The notes under the pieces were generated by a model. It searched no databases and was not told where the DNA came from. It was given only the letters and a program-made list of their open reading frames with translations. Shown here one piece after another: positions 7,930 to 18,094 of a DNA stretch of 64,000 nucleotides. The DNA lies in assembly GCA_025994075.1 (NCBI GenBank), contig JAMQGV010000041.1, forward strand, positions 1-64,000, given 5' to 3'. Position numbers and translations under genes: made by a program. Source of the stretch: Vicinamibacteria bacterium. Its GTDB lineage: Bacteria > Acidobacteriota > Vicinamibacteria > Fen-336. How positions within the stretch are numbered: the first letter of the stretch is position 1; every line of letters begins with the position of its first letter.

Positions 7930-9504
7930 GTGGGGCGCGTTCTGGTGGCCGTGTTCTTCGCCGCGGCCTGCCTGCAGTTCGCGCACCCGCTCGCCGACGG
8001 CGACCTGTGGTGGCACCTCGCCACCGGGCGCTGGATCGTGGAGCACGGCCGGCTGCCCGACGCCGACCCCTTCTCGTGGACGATCTCGCCCGAGTACGCC
8101 GAGCGCGCGCGGATGAGCGTGCGCGCCAACTGGCTCGCCCAGGTGGTCTACCACGGCCTGTTCGCCGCCGGCGGCTTCCAGGCGCTGCGCGTGTTCAACG
8201 CGTTGCTGTTCACGGCCACTCTCGGCCTCGTGTTCGGCACGCTGCGGCGGCACGGCGTGAGGCCGGCTCCTGCGCTCGTGCTGCTGGCGCCGCTGTGCGC
8301 CTTCTGCGTCTGGTACGACGAGCTGCGGCCGCTCGGCTTCTCGGTGCTGCTCGGCGCCGCCAGCCTGTGGCTGCTGGAGCGGGCCGAGCTCGACGGCCGC
8401 GGCTGGCGGGGCCTGCTGCCGCTGGTGCCGCTGTGCGCGGCGTGGGCCAACCTGCACCGCGGCTTCCCCGTGCTGGCCCTGGTGCTCGTGCCCCACGCCC
8501 TCGGGCTCGGCTGGCGCCGGCGCTTCCGCGAGGCCGGCGTGATCCTCGCCGCCGGGCTCGCCACGCTGTTCAACCCGTCGGGCTTCGCGCCGTGGCGCGC
8601 GGCGTTCGAGGAATCGCTGCAGGGCCCGGGCAACTTCGCGATCCTGGAACTCGCCTCGCCACTGGAGTTCTCGCGGCTGGCGGCCGGGGGGGCGGGTGGC
8701 TCGTTCCTGCCGCTGCTGGTGGTCATCGCCGCCCTCACCGCAGCGCTGCTCGTCGCCGGTCGCGCCGCCGTGCGCCCCGAGCACGTGCTGTCCTGGCTGC
8801 TGCTCGCCGTCGCCGGCGCCACGGCGTTCCGCTACTCGATCTATTTCGCGGTGGGCGCCCTGGTCGCCGCCGCGCCCGCGGCAGCCGCGCTCCTCGGTCA
8901 CGCCTCGGTCGCGCGCCTCCTCCGCGCCGCGCCGATCGCCGCGCTGGGCGCCGCTGCGGCGCTCGCACTGGCGGCTCCGCGTCCCGCGCTGCGCCCGGTC
9001 CACGACGAGGCCGTCCCGGCGCGGGCGGTCGACGCCCTGCTCGCGCTCTCGCCGCCGGGCCCGCTCTTCAACAGCTTCGACCACGGCGGCTACCTGATCT
9101 GGCGGGCGTGGCCGCGCTACCGGGTCTTCGCCGACGCCCGGCTGCTGGACTACTCGGTGTTCGAGGAGATGGCGCAGGCCGGCCGCGAGGGCCTGCTGCC
9201 GCTGCTGGAGCGGCGCGGGATCAACACGGTGCTCCACCCGACCTTCGACCGCGACTTGCGCGTGCGGCCGCCTGTGCTCGAGCTGCTCGCGCGCCCCGAC
9301 TGGGCGCTCCTGCACTGGGACGCGGTGGCGACCCTGTTCGTGCGCCGCGCGGCCGCGCCGGCGCTGCCCGAGGCTTCGGCGCGGGAGTTCGCGCAGCAGT
9401 TGTTCGGCGTCCTCGAGCATCGCGCGCGGGGCCGGGCGCCGTCGGCCGCCGAGCGGGCCGAGGCCGAGGCGATCCGCCGCGCGCTCGACGCGGGGGGGCG
9501 CTGA
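7930..9504 (+). CDS. Polytopic membrane protein, GT-C-like, unknown substrate
   Basis: 524 aa. The N-terminal signature DGDLWWHLATGRWI followed by DADPFSWT is shared by a widespread family of uncharacterised bacterial membrane proteins thought to have the GT-C fold; the acidic loop after helix 1 would hold the active site. About ten membrane helices follow. The C-terminal soluble domain contains FNSFDHGGYLIWR and VFADARLLDY, which usually faces the periplasm in this family. The start is uncertain: GTG at 7930 is the first in frame and no clear ribosome-binding site precedes it. Its end is 4 bases from the convergent gene. Confidence 0.7.
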   Translation: MGRVLVAVFFAAACLQFAHPLADGDLWWHLATGRWIVEHGRLPDADPFSWTISPEYAERARMSVRANWLAQVVYHGLFAAGGFQALRVFNALLFTATLGLVFGTLRRHGVRPAPALVLLAPLCAFCVWYDELRPLGFSVLLGAASLWLLERAELDGRGWRGLLPLVPLCAAWANLHRGFPVLALVLVPHALGLGWRRRFREAGVILAAGLATLFNPSGFAPWRAAFEESLQGPGNFAILELASPLEFSRLAAGGAGGSFLPLLVVIAALTAALLVAGRAAVRPEHVLSWLLLAVAGATAFRYSIYFAVGALVAAAPAAAALLGHASVARLLRAAPIAALGAAAALALAAPRPALRPVHDEAVPARAVDALLALSPPGPLFNSFDHGGYLIWRAWPRYRVFADARLLDYSVFEEMAQAGREGLLPLLERRGINTVLHPTFDRDLRVRPPVLELLARPDWALLHWDAVATLFVRRAAAPALPEASAREFAQQLFGVLEHRARGRAPSAAERAEAEAIRRALDAGGR

Positions 9505-9508
9505 GCGC

Positions 9509-11620
9509 TCAGCGGATCGGTTCGACCCGCATCCGCTCGACGCGCACGCCCTGCTCGGCGGGCTCGCCCAGCCGCGACCAGGTCGCGGTCGTCAGCGAGA
9601 CCTGCACGACCCCGCCCGCCGCCGGGCCCTCGAACGTCCACGGCGCGACCTCGTTGCCGACCTCGACCCGGGCGGCGGGGGAGTCCCCGACCCGGACCGC
9701 GACGGCGCGCGGGCCGGCCGGCGCCGGGAACGGCGCGCCCATCCACAGCGTGACGCGGTAGCGCGGCGATTCCACCAGCGGTCGCAGCCGCAGCCAGGCC
9801 CGCCCGCGTGACCATCGGTGGAGGCCGGGTGGCGGCTGCGGCCGCGTGTCGTCGAGGTGCTGCGCGAACGCGATGTGGGGGCCCCAGATCTCGAGCGGCC
9901 CGCCGCGCGGGTGGAGAAAGCCCCGGGCGGCGCCGAAGTCGTCGCCGCCGACCACGACCTCGTCCGCGCGCGGGGCCGGCAGCCGCAGCCAGGCGTGCTC
10001 GAGCAGCCGCCACGGGTCTTCGCCCCAGGACAGCTTGTGCGCCGCGTGCAGCGCGCGCCGGGCCTCGTCCTCGCGCCCTGCCAGCGCCAGCAGCCGCGGC
10101 AGCGCGACGATCGCGGTGTTGTTGCCCCCGATCACGCGCGGCCGGGCCGCCTCGTACGCGGCGAGCGCCTCCGCCGGCCGGTCCGCGCGGTAGAGCGCCT
10201 CCGCCCAGTCGAAGACCGCGCGCGCGGAGCGCGGCGCGGCGACCGACGCAGCCTCTGCCCGCGCGAACGCGCCCGCGGTGTCGCCAGCCGCGAGCCGGGC
10301 GGCCGCGGCGCGGTTTTCGCCCCCCGCCGCCCACGCCTGGCGCGCCCTGTCCACGTAGGGAGCGTGGATCCAGGCCGCGAAGGCGATGCCGACCGCCAGG
10401 CCGAAGCGGGCGCCGCGCGAGCGCTCGCGCAGCGCCGCCAGGCCGGCCGCGGCGCCGACCGCGCCGATCACGACGAAGCCGCTGCGGTGGCGCGGCACCT
10501 CGTTCAGGAAGAACACGACGTGGTTGAGCAGGTAGTAGGAGATCCAGCCCCAGACCAGGACGTAGCCGCGGTCCCAGCGCCAGGCGAACAGGTAGGCCCA
10601 CAGCAGCCCGACGACGACGAGGTACCAGCCGTCCTCGAGCGCGATCACCACCGGATGGCGGTAGGGCGGGTCCGAGCGCTCGAGCGTGAGCAGACCGTGC
10701 AGGCCCTCCGGCCGGAAGAAGTGCTTGAAGTTCGCCCACGCCTTGTCGGCGAAGCGGTCGGGATGGCGGCGGATGCCGCGCAGCCCGAAGTGCATCGCCA
10801 GCTCCCGCTTGCGGGCGTTGCTCTCGGCGCCGTAGATCAGCGCCTGCTGGCGCGCGTACTGCTCCGGGGTCGCGAAGTTGTTGCAGTACCAGATGTTCTC
10901 GTAGACGGTCGTCTCGATCGGCACCGGCTCGCCGATCAGGAAGTAGTTGCGGGCGCTCCACGGCAGGATCACGCCGAGCCCGCCCGCGAGAAACAGCACG
11001 GCGGGCCGCCAGCGCGGCCGGGCGGCGCCGAAGACGAACAGCCACAGGGCCCCCGCGGGCACGAATGCGGAGGTGATCGAGCGCGCCAGCGAGGCCGCGC
11101 CCAGCAGCGCGCCCGCGGCCAGCGCGCCGCGCGCCGAGCCGGTGCGCCCGGTCCGCAGCAGCAGCGCCATCGCGGAGGTGAACAGCGGGATCGCGACGTT
11201 CTCGGTGATGGTCCAGGTCGGGATCTCGATCGAGTAGGCGTGCAGCGCGACGGCCACGCCCGCCAGCGTGCCCCAGCGCCCGCACAACTCGCGGCCCATC
11301 GCCGCCACGGCCACGGCGGCGACGGCGCCCAGCAGGCACTGGATCAGCCGCAGCGGCGCGAGTTCCGGGCCGAACAGCGCGAACACCGTGGCCAGGAAGA
11401 GGTGGTAGAGCGGCGCGATCGTCCAGTGGCCGTCCCACAGCCGCCACTCGTCGCTGTGGAGCACGTAGTGCAGCGGGTCCGGCTGCGCGAGGATGCGCAG
11501 CGCGTTGGTGAAGTAGTGGTACTGGTGCTCGTACAGCAGCGGCGGGTCGGCGGCCAGCCAGTAGACCAGCCGCGCCGCGAACGCCAGCAGGAAGACCCCG
11601 GAAGCCCAGGCGGGCGGCAT
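9509..11620 (-). CDS. Membrane glycosyltransferase-like protein with TPR-like and beta-rich C-terminal domains
   Basis: 703 aa. Residues 1-400 hold about eleven membrane helices in a GT39/ArnT-like arrangement, including ITENVAIPLFTSAMALLL and ILPWSARNYFLIGEPVPIE, which are typical of dolichyl-mannosyltransferase-type proteins. Residues about 430-520 are alpha-helical TPR-like repeats (AVFDWAEALYRADRPAEALAA). The last 150 residues look like a beta-sandwich, perhaps carbohydrate-binding. The ATG at 11620 is used; the preceding SDR gene ends 12 bases upstream. It would transfer a sugar across the inner membrane, acceptor unknown. Confidence 0.75.
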   Translation of the reverse strand: MPPAWASGVFLLAFAARLVYWLAADPPLLYEHQYHYFTNALRILAQPDPLHYVLHSDEWRLWDGHWTIAPLYHLFLATVFALFGPELAPLRLIQCLLGAVAAVAVAAMGRELCGRWGTLAGVAVALHAYSIEIPTWTITENVAIPLFTSAMALLLRTGRTGSARGALAAGALLGAASLARSITSAFVPAGALWLFVFGAARPRWRPAVLFLAGGLGVILPWSARNYFLIGEPVPIETTVYENIWYCNNFATPEQYARQQALIYGAESNARKRELAMHFGLRGIRRHPDRFADKAWANFKHFFRPEGLHGLLTLERSDPPYRHPVVIALEDGWYLVVVGLLWAYLFAWRWDRGYVLVWGWISYYLLNHVVFFLNEVPRHRSGFVVIGAVGAAAGLAALRERSRGARFGLAVGIAFAAWIHAPYVDRARQAWAAGGENRAAAARLAAGDTAGAFARAEAASVAAPRSARAVFDWAEALYRADRPAEALAAYEAARPRVIGGNNTAIVALPRLLALAGREDEARRALHAAHKLSWGEDPWRLLEHAWLRLPAPRADEVVVGGDDFGAARGFLHPRGGPLEIWGPHIAFAQHLDDTRPQPPPGLHRWSRGRAWLRLRPLVESPRYRVTLWMGAPFPAPAGPRAVAVRVGDSPAARVEVGNEVAPWTFEGPAAGGVVQVSLTTATWSRLGEPAEQGVRVERMRVEPIR

Positions 11621-11631
11621 CCGCCCGCGGA

Positions 11632-12369
11632 TCAAAGCCGCAGCCCTCCGTCCACGCCGACGACGGCGCCGTTCATGAACGCCGCCAGGTCGGAGGCCAT
11701 GAACAGGTACACGGCGCCGATCTCCTCGGGCCGCGCCGCGCGCCGCGCCGGCAGCCGGGCGATCAGCGCCTCGCGTTCGGCGTCGGACAGCAGCGTCGGG
11801 GCGCCTTCGACGAGTCCCGCGGCGATCGCGTTGGCGGTGACGCCCGCCGGGCCGTACTCGCGGGCCCAGGTGCGGGTCAGCGCGATCAGGCCGCCGCCGC
11901 TGGTGGCCTCCGCCGTGCGGCCCGGGGCGCCCAGCAGGGCCGCGACCGAGAGCCCGGAGAGGATGCGGCCAGCGCCGCGCGCGACCATGTGGGCCGCGAC
12001 GGCCTCGGTGCAGATGCGCGCACCGCCCAGGTGCACGTCGAGCGCCCGCTGCCAGCCTGCTTCGCCGCCCTGGTCGGGCAGGCCGACATGCGCCTGATTC
12101 ACCAGCACGTCGATGCGGCCCCACTCGGAGAGCACGTGGTCGACCATCCGCTCGACCGCCAGGGCGTCGGTGACGTCGGCCTCGAACGGGAGCGCGTCGC
12201 CGTCGTCCACGCCGATCGCGGCAGCCGCGGCGGAGAGCCGCGCGCCGTCGGAGTCGACGAGCGCGACCTGGGCGCCGGCCGCCGCCAGCGCGCGGGCCGC
12301 GGCCCCGCCGACGAGGCCGCCGGCTCCGGTGACGAGCGCCACCCGCCCGGAGAGGTCGAAGGGACTCAC
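11632..12369 (-). CDS. SDR-family protein lacking catalytic Tyr and Lys (probable pseudo-enzyme)
   Basis: 245 aa, the usual length for a classical short-chain dehydrogenase/reductase, with a Rossmann fold from residue 9. The nucleotide-binding motif is altered (TGAGGLVG, residues 14-21, Leu in place of the second Gly). The NNAG motif is replaced by VNQAH (90-94). The catalytic YxxxK is replaced by E154 and G158 in the segment AEATSGGG, although the flanking sequence GAPG...LIALTR is fully SDR-like. The serine before it (S138/S141) remains. The C-terminal VDGG motif is kept. It may bind NAD(P) or a partner without catalysis. It is 4 bases downstream of the metallopeptidase stop-start junction, so probably in the same operon. 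Confidence 0.85.
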   Translation of the reverse strand: MSPFDLSGRVALVTGAGGLVGGAAARALAAAGAQVALVDSDGARLSAAAAAIGVDDGDALPFEADVTDALAVERMVDHVLSEWGRIDVLVNQAHVGLPDQGGEAGWQRALDVHLGGARICTEAVAAHMVARGAGRILSGLSVAALLGAPGRTAEATSGGGLIALTRTWAREYGPAGVTANAIAAGLVEGAPTLLSDAEREALIARLPARRAARPEEIGAVYLFMASDLAAFMNGAVVGVDGGLRL

Positions 12370-12373
12370 GGCG

Positions 12374-14056
12374 CTACTCGAGGGTGACCGAGACGCTGGC
12401 GCGGCCGTCCGTCGAGCGCGCGTAGTAGTCGGGGAAGAGCTGGCGCAGGCGGTCGATCTTGGCGATCTGGGCCGCGTCCGGCTCGACGCCGATCGCGACG
12501 TAGACCCACGCCTGGCGGTGCGAGACCGGCGCTTCGCCCGCCGGCGGCGTGCGCTCGCCGAGGGCGGCGACCACCTGCCCGATCGTGACGTCCACGCGGG
12601 TGCCGCCGAAGGTCACGCCGGCCCCGGGGGCGGTCGCGGCCGTCGTGCCGACCAGGCCGGTGGGCGAGCGGACGAAGAAGAACGGCGGCACCTCGTCGGG
12701 GCGCCGCAGTCCCATCAGGTACTGGTCGAGTTCGCCGTAGCGAGCGCTGTGGTCGACCCCGGTGCGGAACTGGCCGCCGCCGAGGTCGCTGATCTCGTTG
12801 CCCTCGAGGTGGGAGCCGTTGGAGTCCATGAAGAAGCTCCAGTGCGCGCTCTGGCGTCCGAGCAGCTCGCCGCTCACGCGGCCGGCCTCCTCGAAGCGGG
12901 CGAGCGCCAGCCAGCGGTGGCCGGTCTCGTGGGCCAGGATCGACAGCGCCGACTGGTCGCCCAGCAGCCGGCTCGCGAAGTCGTCCGGGTACTTGCTGAT
13001 GGTGTCCATCAGCAGGAAGCTCTCCAGCCGCCCGCCGCTGCCGAACTCGGCGGAGTAGTCGAACGCGGCGGAGCCGATGCCTCCGATCTCGTTCCTGACC
13101 GTCTGCTCGAAGGCGAAGGTGCCGCTGCCCGCCATCCGCCGCGAGGTGAACACCACGAGCTGCATGTACTCGTCGGGATGCGCGGCGTAGAACTTCCGCG
13201 CCACCGCCGCGGTGTCGAGTTCGTCGTTGTCGCGGAACGTCTCGGCCAGCGCGCCGGCGCTGACCGCACCGCCGGGGTTCGAGAAGTCGACCGGCGTCAC
13301 GCCGTTCAGAGCCTCGCCCGGCGCGACCCCGGTCGCCGCGGTGCTGAGGCTGGTCGCCATCGTCGAGGCGTACGCGAACTCGATCGCCCCGTCGGCACGC
13401 AGCGTGACCTCGAAGGTGTTGGCGTCGCCGATCCCGTACTGGGGGACCTGGGTCCAGGTCACGGTGAAGCGGGCGCCGTCGCCGGCGTGGGTCACCAAGC
13501 CGCCCGCCGACGGGTCGAGGTCCGCCAGCAGCGGGGCGATCCGCGGCGGACCGTTGACGAGCCGGCCGATGTCGCGCGCCGTCGAGGCGCCGTCGCCCCG
13601 GCCGAACGTGAGGTTGCCGTCGGAGTTGACGTGGACCTCGCTCCAGGTCCGGCCGTGGAAGGGGAACGCGAACGGCAGCGGCACGACCGTGGTGTCGTCG
13701 TCGCCCAGACCGAGGCGGGTGCCCGTGCCCCCCGCGACGGCCCGGTCGGTGCGGGTCACCACGTACGTGCCGTCCCGCGGGGAGATCGTGACGCCCACGC
13801 CCTGCAGGTCGAAGTCCTTGCGGAACAGGGCCAGGTCGCCCTCGTCGCGCAGCACGGCGATCTCGCCGACGCGCTCGGCTGCGGCCCGCACCTCGCTGGC
13901 CCGCACCGGCCCGCGGCGTGCCCGCTCCTCCTGGTGCAGCCACAGCGACTCCAGCGCGGTGCGGTCGCCGGTGCCGCACCAGCCGGGAGGCGGTGCGGCC
14001 GCCAGCGGGGTCGAGACGGCGCACGCGAAGGCGACCAGGACGGATGTTCGGCGCAT
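12374..14056 (-). CDS. Secreted HExxH zinc metallopeptidase-like protein
   Basis: 560 aa. An N-terminal signal peptide (MRRTSVLVAF, Ala-rich core to about residue 21) is followed by a beta-rich domain containing PFHGRTWSEVHVNSDGNLTFG (130-152), a motif of nidogen/extracellular beta domains. A zincin motif HETGH lies at 376-380 in LSILAHETGHRWLALARF. The third zinc ligand is not obvious; E or H residues after 395 are candidates. A GAGGAG ribosome-binding site precedes the ATG at 14056. It would be exported and act outside the cytoplasm. Family-level function (zinc peptidase) is likely, the substrate unknown. Confidence 0.8.
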   Translation of the reverse strand: MRRTSVLVAFACAVSTPLAAAPPPGWCGTGDRTALESLWLHQEERARRGPVRASEVRAAAERVGEIAVLRDEGDLALFRKDFDLQGVGVTISPRDGTYVVTRTDRAVAGGTGTRLGLGDDDTTVVPLPFAFPFHGRTWSEVHVNSDGNLTFGRGDGASTARDIGRLVNGPPRIAPLLADLDPSAGGLVTHAGDGARFTVTWTQVPQYGIGDANTFEVTLRADGAIEFAYASTMATSLSTAATGVAPGEALNGVTPVDFSNPGGAVSAGALAETFRDNDELDTAAVARKFYAAHPDEYMQLVVFTSRRMAGSGTFAFEQTVRNEIGGIGSAAFDYSAEFGSGGRLESFLLMDTISKYPDDFASRLLGDQSALSILAHETGHRWLALARFEEAGRVSGELLGRQSAHWSFFMDSNGSHLEGNEISDLGGGQFRTGVDHSARYGELDQYLMGLRRPDEVPPFFFVRSPTGLVGTTAATAPGAGVTFGGTRVDVTIGQVVAALGERTPPAGEAPVSHRQAWVYVAIGVEPDAAQIAKIDRLRQLFPDYYARSTDGRASVSVTLE

Positions 14057-14079
14057 GTGGACTACTCCTCGAGGCGAGT

Positions 14080-15531
14080 CTACGCCAAGCCGGCGACCGG
14101 GCCCCGGGCCAGAAAGCGGCCGCGGCCGGCGCTGCCGACCCACTCGAAGTCGTGCACCAGCAGCTCGCCCCGGCTCAGCACCGTGCGCGGCCAGCCGCGG
14201 ACGGTCAGCCCCTCGAAGGGCGTGTGGTCGACGTTCTGGTGCAGTCGCCCGGCCGAGATCGTCACCTCGCGCTCGCGATCGAAGAGGACGACGTCGGCGT
14301 CCGCCCCGGGGGCCAGCGTGCCCTTGCGCGGGTAGAGACCGAAACGGCGCGCAGCCGCGGTGCTGGTGAGTTCCACGAAGCGGGCCGGCGAGAGGCGCCC
14401 GGCTCCGACCCCGTAGTGGTGGACGAGCGCCATCCGCGTCTCGATTCCCGCGCCGCCGCCGGGCAGGCGGTCGAACGAAGGCGGCGTCGGAGACCACGGA
14501 TCCTCCGCAGCGGTCGGCTGCACGCCCGCGGGCGTGCGTCGGAACTCGGGCGTCCGCCGCTGGCCGCGCCGCTGGGCGCGGGTGAACGGGCAGTGGTCGG
14601 TGACCACGAAGTCGAGCCCGCCGTCGCGCAGCGTCGCCCACAGCGCTTCGCGGTCGCTGTCGCGCCGCAGGGGCGGCGCCATGGCGAAGAGGTCGGCGTC
14701 GGCGCCCGCGTAGACCGCGTCCGTCAGCACCAGGTGCTGCGGACACACCTCGCCCGTCGCCGGCTGTCCGCCGTCGCGGGCTCGCGCCAGGGCAGCGAGC
14801 CCGGCCTCTGCCGAGACGTGCACGACGTGGACCGGGTTGCCGGCGATGGCGCACAGCGCCAGCGCGCGCTCGGTCGCCTCGGCTTCGCCCGTCGCCGGGT
14901 GGCACAGCGGGTGGAACGCGGCGTGGGTGTGGCCCGCGCGCCGGTGGTGGGCGACCAGGTGGCGGATCACGTCGTGGTTCTCGGCGTGGACCAGGGCCAG
15001 GCCGCCGTGGGCCGCGAGGGCCTCGAACCCGGCGAGCAGTTCGCCGTCGTCGAGCCGCAGCCCGTCGTAGGCCATGTAGAACTTGAAGCTGGGCACGCCC
15101 GCCGCGATCACCTCCGGCACCTCGGCCAGGCTGCGCGGGTCGGTCCGGTGGAAGGTCATGTGCAGCCCGAAGTCGATCGCGGCCGCCGCTTCGGCCTCGG
15201 CCCGCCGCGCGGCCAGGGCCGCCATCCAGGTCTCGTCCGCGCGCGCCTCGACGAAATCGATCACGGTCGTGGTGCCGCCGCAGGCCGCGGCGATCGTGCC
15301 GGTCTCCCAGTCGTCCGCCGAGACCACCCGCGCCGGCCCCTGGGGGTAGGCGAGGTGCACGTGGGGGTCGATCCCGCCGGGCAGCACGAGCGTCCCGCGC
15401 GCGTCCAACTCGCGTTCGCCCGCGAGTCCCTCGCCGAGCGCCGCGATCCGCCCGTCGCGAATGCCGACGTCGGCGACCCGCTCCGCTCCGTCCGTCACCA
15501 CGGTTCCGCCGCGCACCACGATGTCGAACAT
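14080..15531 (-). CDS. hydA: Dihydropyrimidinase / D-hydantoinase
   Basis: 483 aa amidohydrolase that opens cyclic amides (dihydropyrimidines, hydantoins) in the cytoplasm with two metal ions. Expected ligands are present: H57 and H59 (DPHVHL), carboxylated K150 (SFKFYMAY), H182 (LVHAENH), H238 (HVVHVS) and D312 (VVTDHCPF), nearly the same numbers as in bacterial D-hydantoinases. After DHCPF there is an extra Arg/Pro-rich loop of about 30 residues (318-350) before the usual GGxGIETRM. ATG 15531 lies 2 bases after the preceding cytochrome gene's stop; a GTG overlapping that stop is an alternative. It is probably in one operon with the cytochrome genes, which is an unusual neighbourhood. Confidence 0.93.
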   Translation of the reverse strand: MFDIVVRGGTVVTDGAERVADVGIRDGRIAALGEGLAGERELDARGTLVLPGGIDPHVHLAYPQGPARVVSADDWETGTIAAACGGTTTVIDFVEARADETWMAALAARRAEAEAAAAIDFGLHMTFHRTDPRSLAEVPEVIAAGVPSFKFYMAYDGLRLDDGELLAGFEALAAHGGLALVHAENHDVIRHLVAHHRRAGHTHAAFHPLCHPATGEAEATERALALCAIAGNPVHVVHVSAEAGLAALARARDGGQPATGEVCPQHLVLTDAVYAGADADLFAMAPPLRRDSDREALWATLRDGGLDFVVTDHCPFTRAQRRGQRRTPEFRRTPAGVQPTAAEDPWSPTPPSFDRLPGGGAGIETRMALVHHYGVGAGRLSPARFVELTSTAAARRFGLYPRKGTLAPGADADVVLFDREREVTISAGRLHQNVDHTPFEGLTVRGWPRTVLSRGELLVHDFEWVGSAGRGRFLARGPVAGLA

Positions 15532-15533
15532 GA

Positions 15534-16591
15534 TCACCAGCCCTGCCAGAAGCCGCCGTCCGCCATGTCCCACAGCACGAACGCGTGGAGACGGTGTCGC
15601 TCTCCCGGCCGCCGGCCGTGGACCGGGAACTCGAGCCCGAGGTTGAGCGCGACGTGGCCGCGCTTGCTCAGGGCCGCGTGAACCTGGGGGATCAGGGTCA
15701 GCCGCCAGCGGGCCTCCGCGTCGAACGGAGCGACGAGCGTGGCCTCCAGCCCGGGCACGACGCCCCGCGGGCGCGCGCCGGGCTTCCAGTGGACCACCTG
15801 GGAGAGTTCGAGGTCGCCGTCCGCGGGCGTGCCCGGCGGCAGGTGCAGGCGCAGCGTGCCCTGCAGCGAAAAGTGGCCGCCCAGCGGCGTCGCCTGGGAC
15901 AGGTAGGGAACCAGCACCAGGTCGCCGTCGTCGCGCAGCGGGATCTCGGCGTCGAGCCCCGCCGCCAGCAGCAGGCGGTCGTCGCCCGTGCGCACGGCCC
16001 ACTTCGCGCCCAGTTCCGCCTCGTCGACCTCGCGGAGGCCCGGCTCCGACCGCTGGCTCAGCTTGGCCTCGAGCTGCCAGCGCGGGCTGATCCGCCGCGC
16101 GTGGTAGAGCGTCGAGCGCACGACGTCGCCCCCGTCGTCGCGCCGGTCGCGACGTTGCAGGAAGAGCAGCTCGGTCTCCGGGAAGGCCTTGATCGAGCGC
16201 ACCGGCCGCGTGAAGTTGAGCTCGCCGCGCGGGTAGCCCCGGGTGTCGGCGAAGGTGCCCAGGTGGGCGACCACCGCGTCGATCTCGGCAGGCGTCAGGC
16301 GCTCGCGGTGGGCCGGCATCTGGTCGGAGAGGCCCAGCGCCGTCCCGCCGTGGGCGACCACCAGCCGCCAGTCGGACGCCGGCTCCCGGCTGTTGAACAT
16401 CGGGTCGGTGAAGTCGGCCGGCGGGTTGCGGAAGTTGGAGAGCAGCGGGTGGCCCTCGGGCAGCCCGCTGCCGGCGGTCGTGTGGCAGCGCGCGCAGTGT
16501 CGGACGTACAGCGCGGCGCCGTCGGTCCCGTCGCCCGCGGCCGGCCCAGCCAGGCCGGCCACCAGCACGAGGAGCGCCGTGCCCCGCGCCG

Positions 16592-16595
<4 letters not shown>
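15534..16595 (-). CDS. Exported cytochrome c with barrel-like C-terminal domain
   Basis: 353 aa. A signal peptide (residues 1-21) precedes a mono-haem cytochrome c domain with CARCH (34-38) and a plausible distal Met in DQMPAHRERLT near residue 92. From about residue 140 the protein is made of alternating beta strands (LLLAAGLDAEIPL, FSLQGTLRLHLPPG, GHVALNLGLEFPV) ending in FWQGW. This looks like an outer-membrane barrel or a porin-like sheet ending in an aromatic residue. The GTG start overlaps the stop of the di-haem peroxidase gene (GTGA), so the two are co-translated and may pass electrons in the periplasm. Confidence 0.8.
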
Positions 16596-17647
<1,052 letters not shown>

Positions 17648-17778
17648 GCCGTTCAGCGAGCAACAGGCGTGCCTCCGGGCCCGAAAATCGCCCCGCCTCG
17701 TCAGATTCCGCTTGACGGCGGGCAGGCGGCGCCGGAGCTTGAAACTGGGCGGGGTTCTGCGCGGGAGGGCCCTCGTCG

Positions 17779-18042
17779 ATGCTGGCGATCCGCTGCGATC
17801 CCAACGTCCCGGCCGCGGTGGCCGACGCGGTACGGGTGCCGATCGAACACGCCGGGGTGAGCTGGACCGGACTCGGAGAGGTCTTCGTGTACTGTGTCCC
17901 GGATCCCCGCGGCGCGCGCGAGCTGGTCGTGCGCGTGAGCACGTTGCAGGGCGTGGTGCCGATCCTGTTCCGCCTCGAGGGGCTGGACTCGCGCAGCGTC
18001 GAGTCGACGTTGCGCGGCACGCTGCAGCGGGGCGACCTCTGA
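17779..18042 (+). CDS. Small unknown protein ending at the prophage border
   Basis: 87 aa, codon use like the host genes, no membrane span or known motif. It has an alternating hydrophobic beta pattern (EVFVYCVPD, ELVVRVSTLQGVVPILFRLE). It is transcribed away from the cytochrome operon across a 131-base gap. The TGA at 18040-18042 touches the left attachment repeat, which begins at 18043. The gene could be complete, or it could once have been cut or extended by integration. I do not recognise the family. Confidence 0.55.
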   Translation: MLAIRCDPNVPAAVADAVRVPIEHAGVSWTGLGEVFVYCVPDPRGARELVVRVSTLQGVVPILFRLEGLDSRSVESTLRGTLQRGDL

Positions 18043-18072
18043 GGATCTGGTACGCCCGATAGGGCTCGAACC
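18043..18072. repeat. attL core repeat
   Basis: Thirty bases beginning GGATCTGGTACGCCC are identical to 57153-57182. Twenty-five of them correspond to the 3' CCA end, 3' acceptor strand and T-loop region of tRNA-Arg. This is the host tRNA tail displaced by integration, while the phage copy at the other end restored the tRNA gene. The bases just outside differ at both sides, which sets the limits. Confidence 0.95.
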
Positions 18073-18094
18073 AATTCCGGGGCCTATCGGGCGT
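18052..18094. other. Inverted repeat beside attL
   Basis: ACGCCCGATAGG (18052-18063) is repeated as its exact reverse complement at 18083-18094, with 19 bases between. The left arm is inside the attachment repeat; the right arm is phage DNA before the integrase stop. A 12-bp hairpin or cruciform is possible. There is no U-run, so it is not an obvious terminator. It may be an integrase arm or core-type site. Confidence 0.6.

Noticed and set aside
12113..14335. 740-codon open frame opposite the metallopeptidase and SDR genes
   Set aside because: GC-driven antisense frame, no signal or domain; both minus-strand genes show real motifs.
18052..18094. attL hairpin as an intrinsic terminator of the integrase gene
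   Set aside because: The arms pair well but no U-run follows on either strand.
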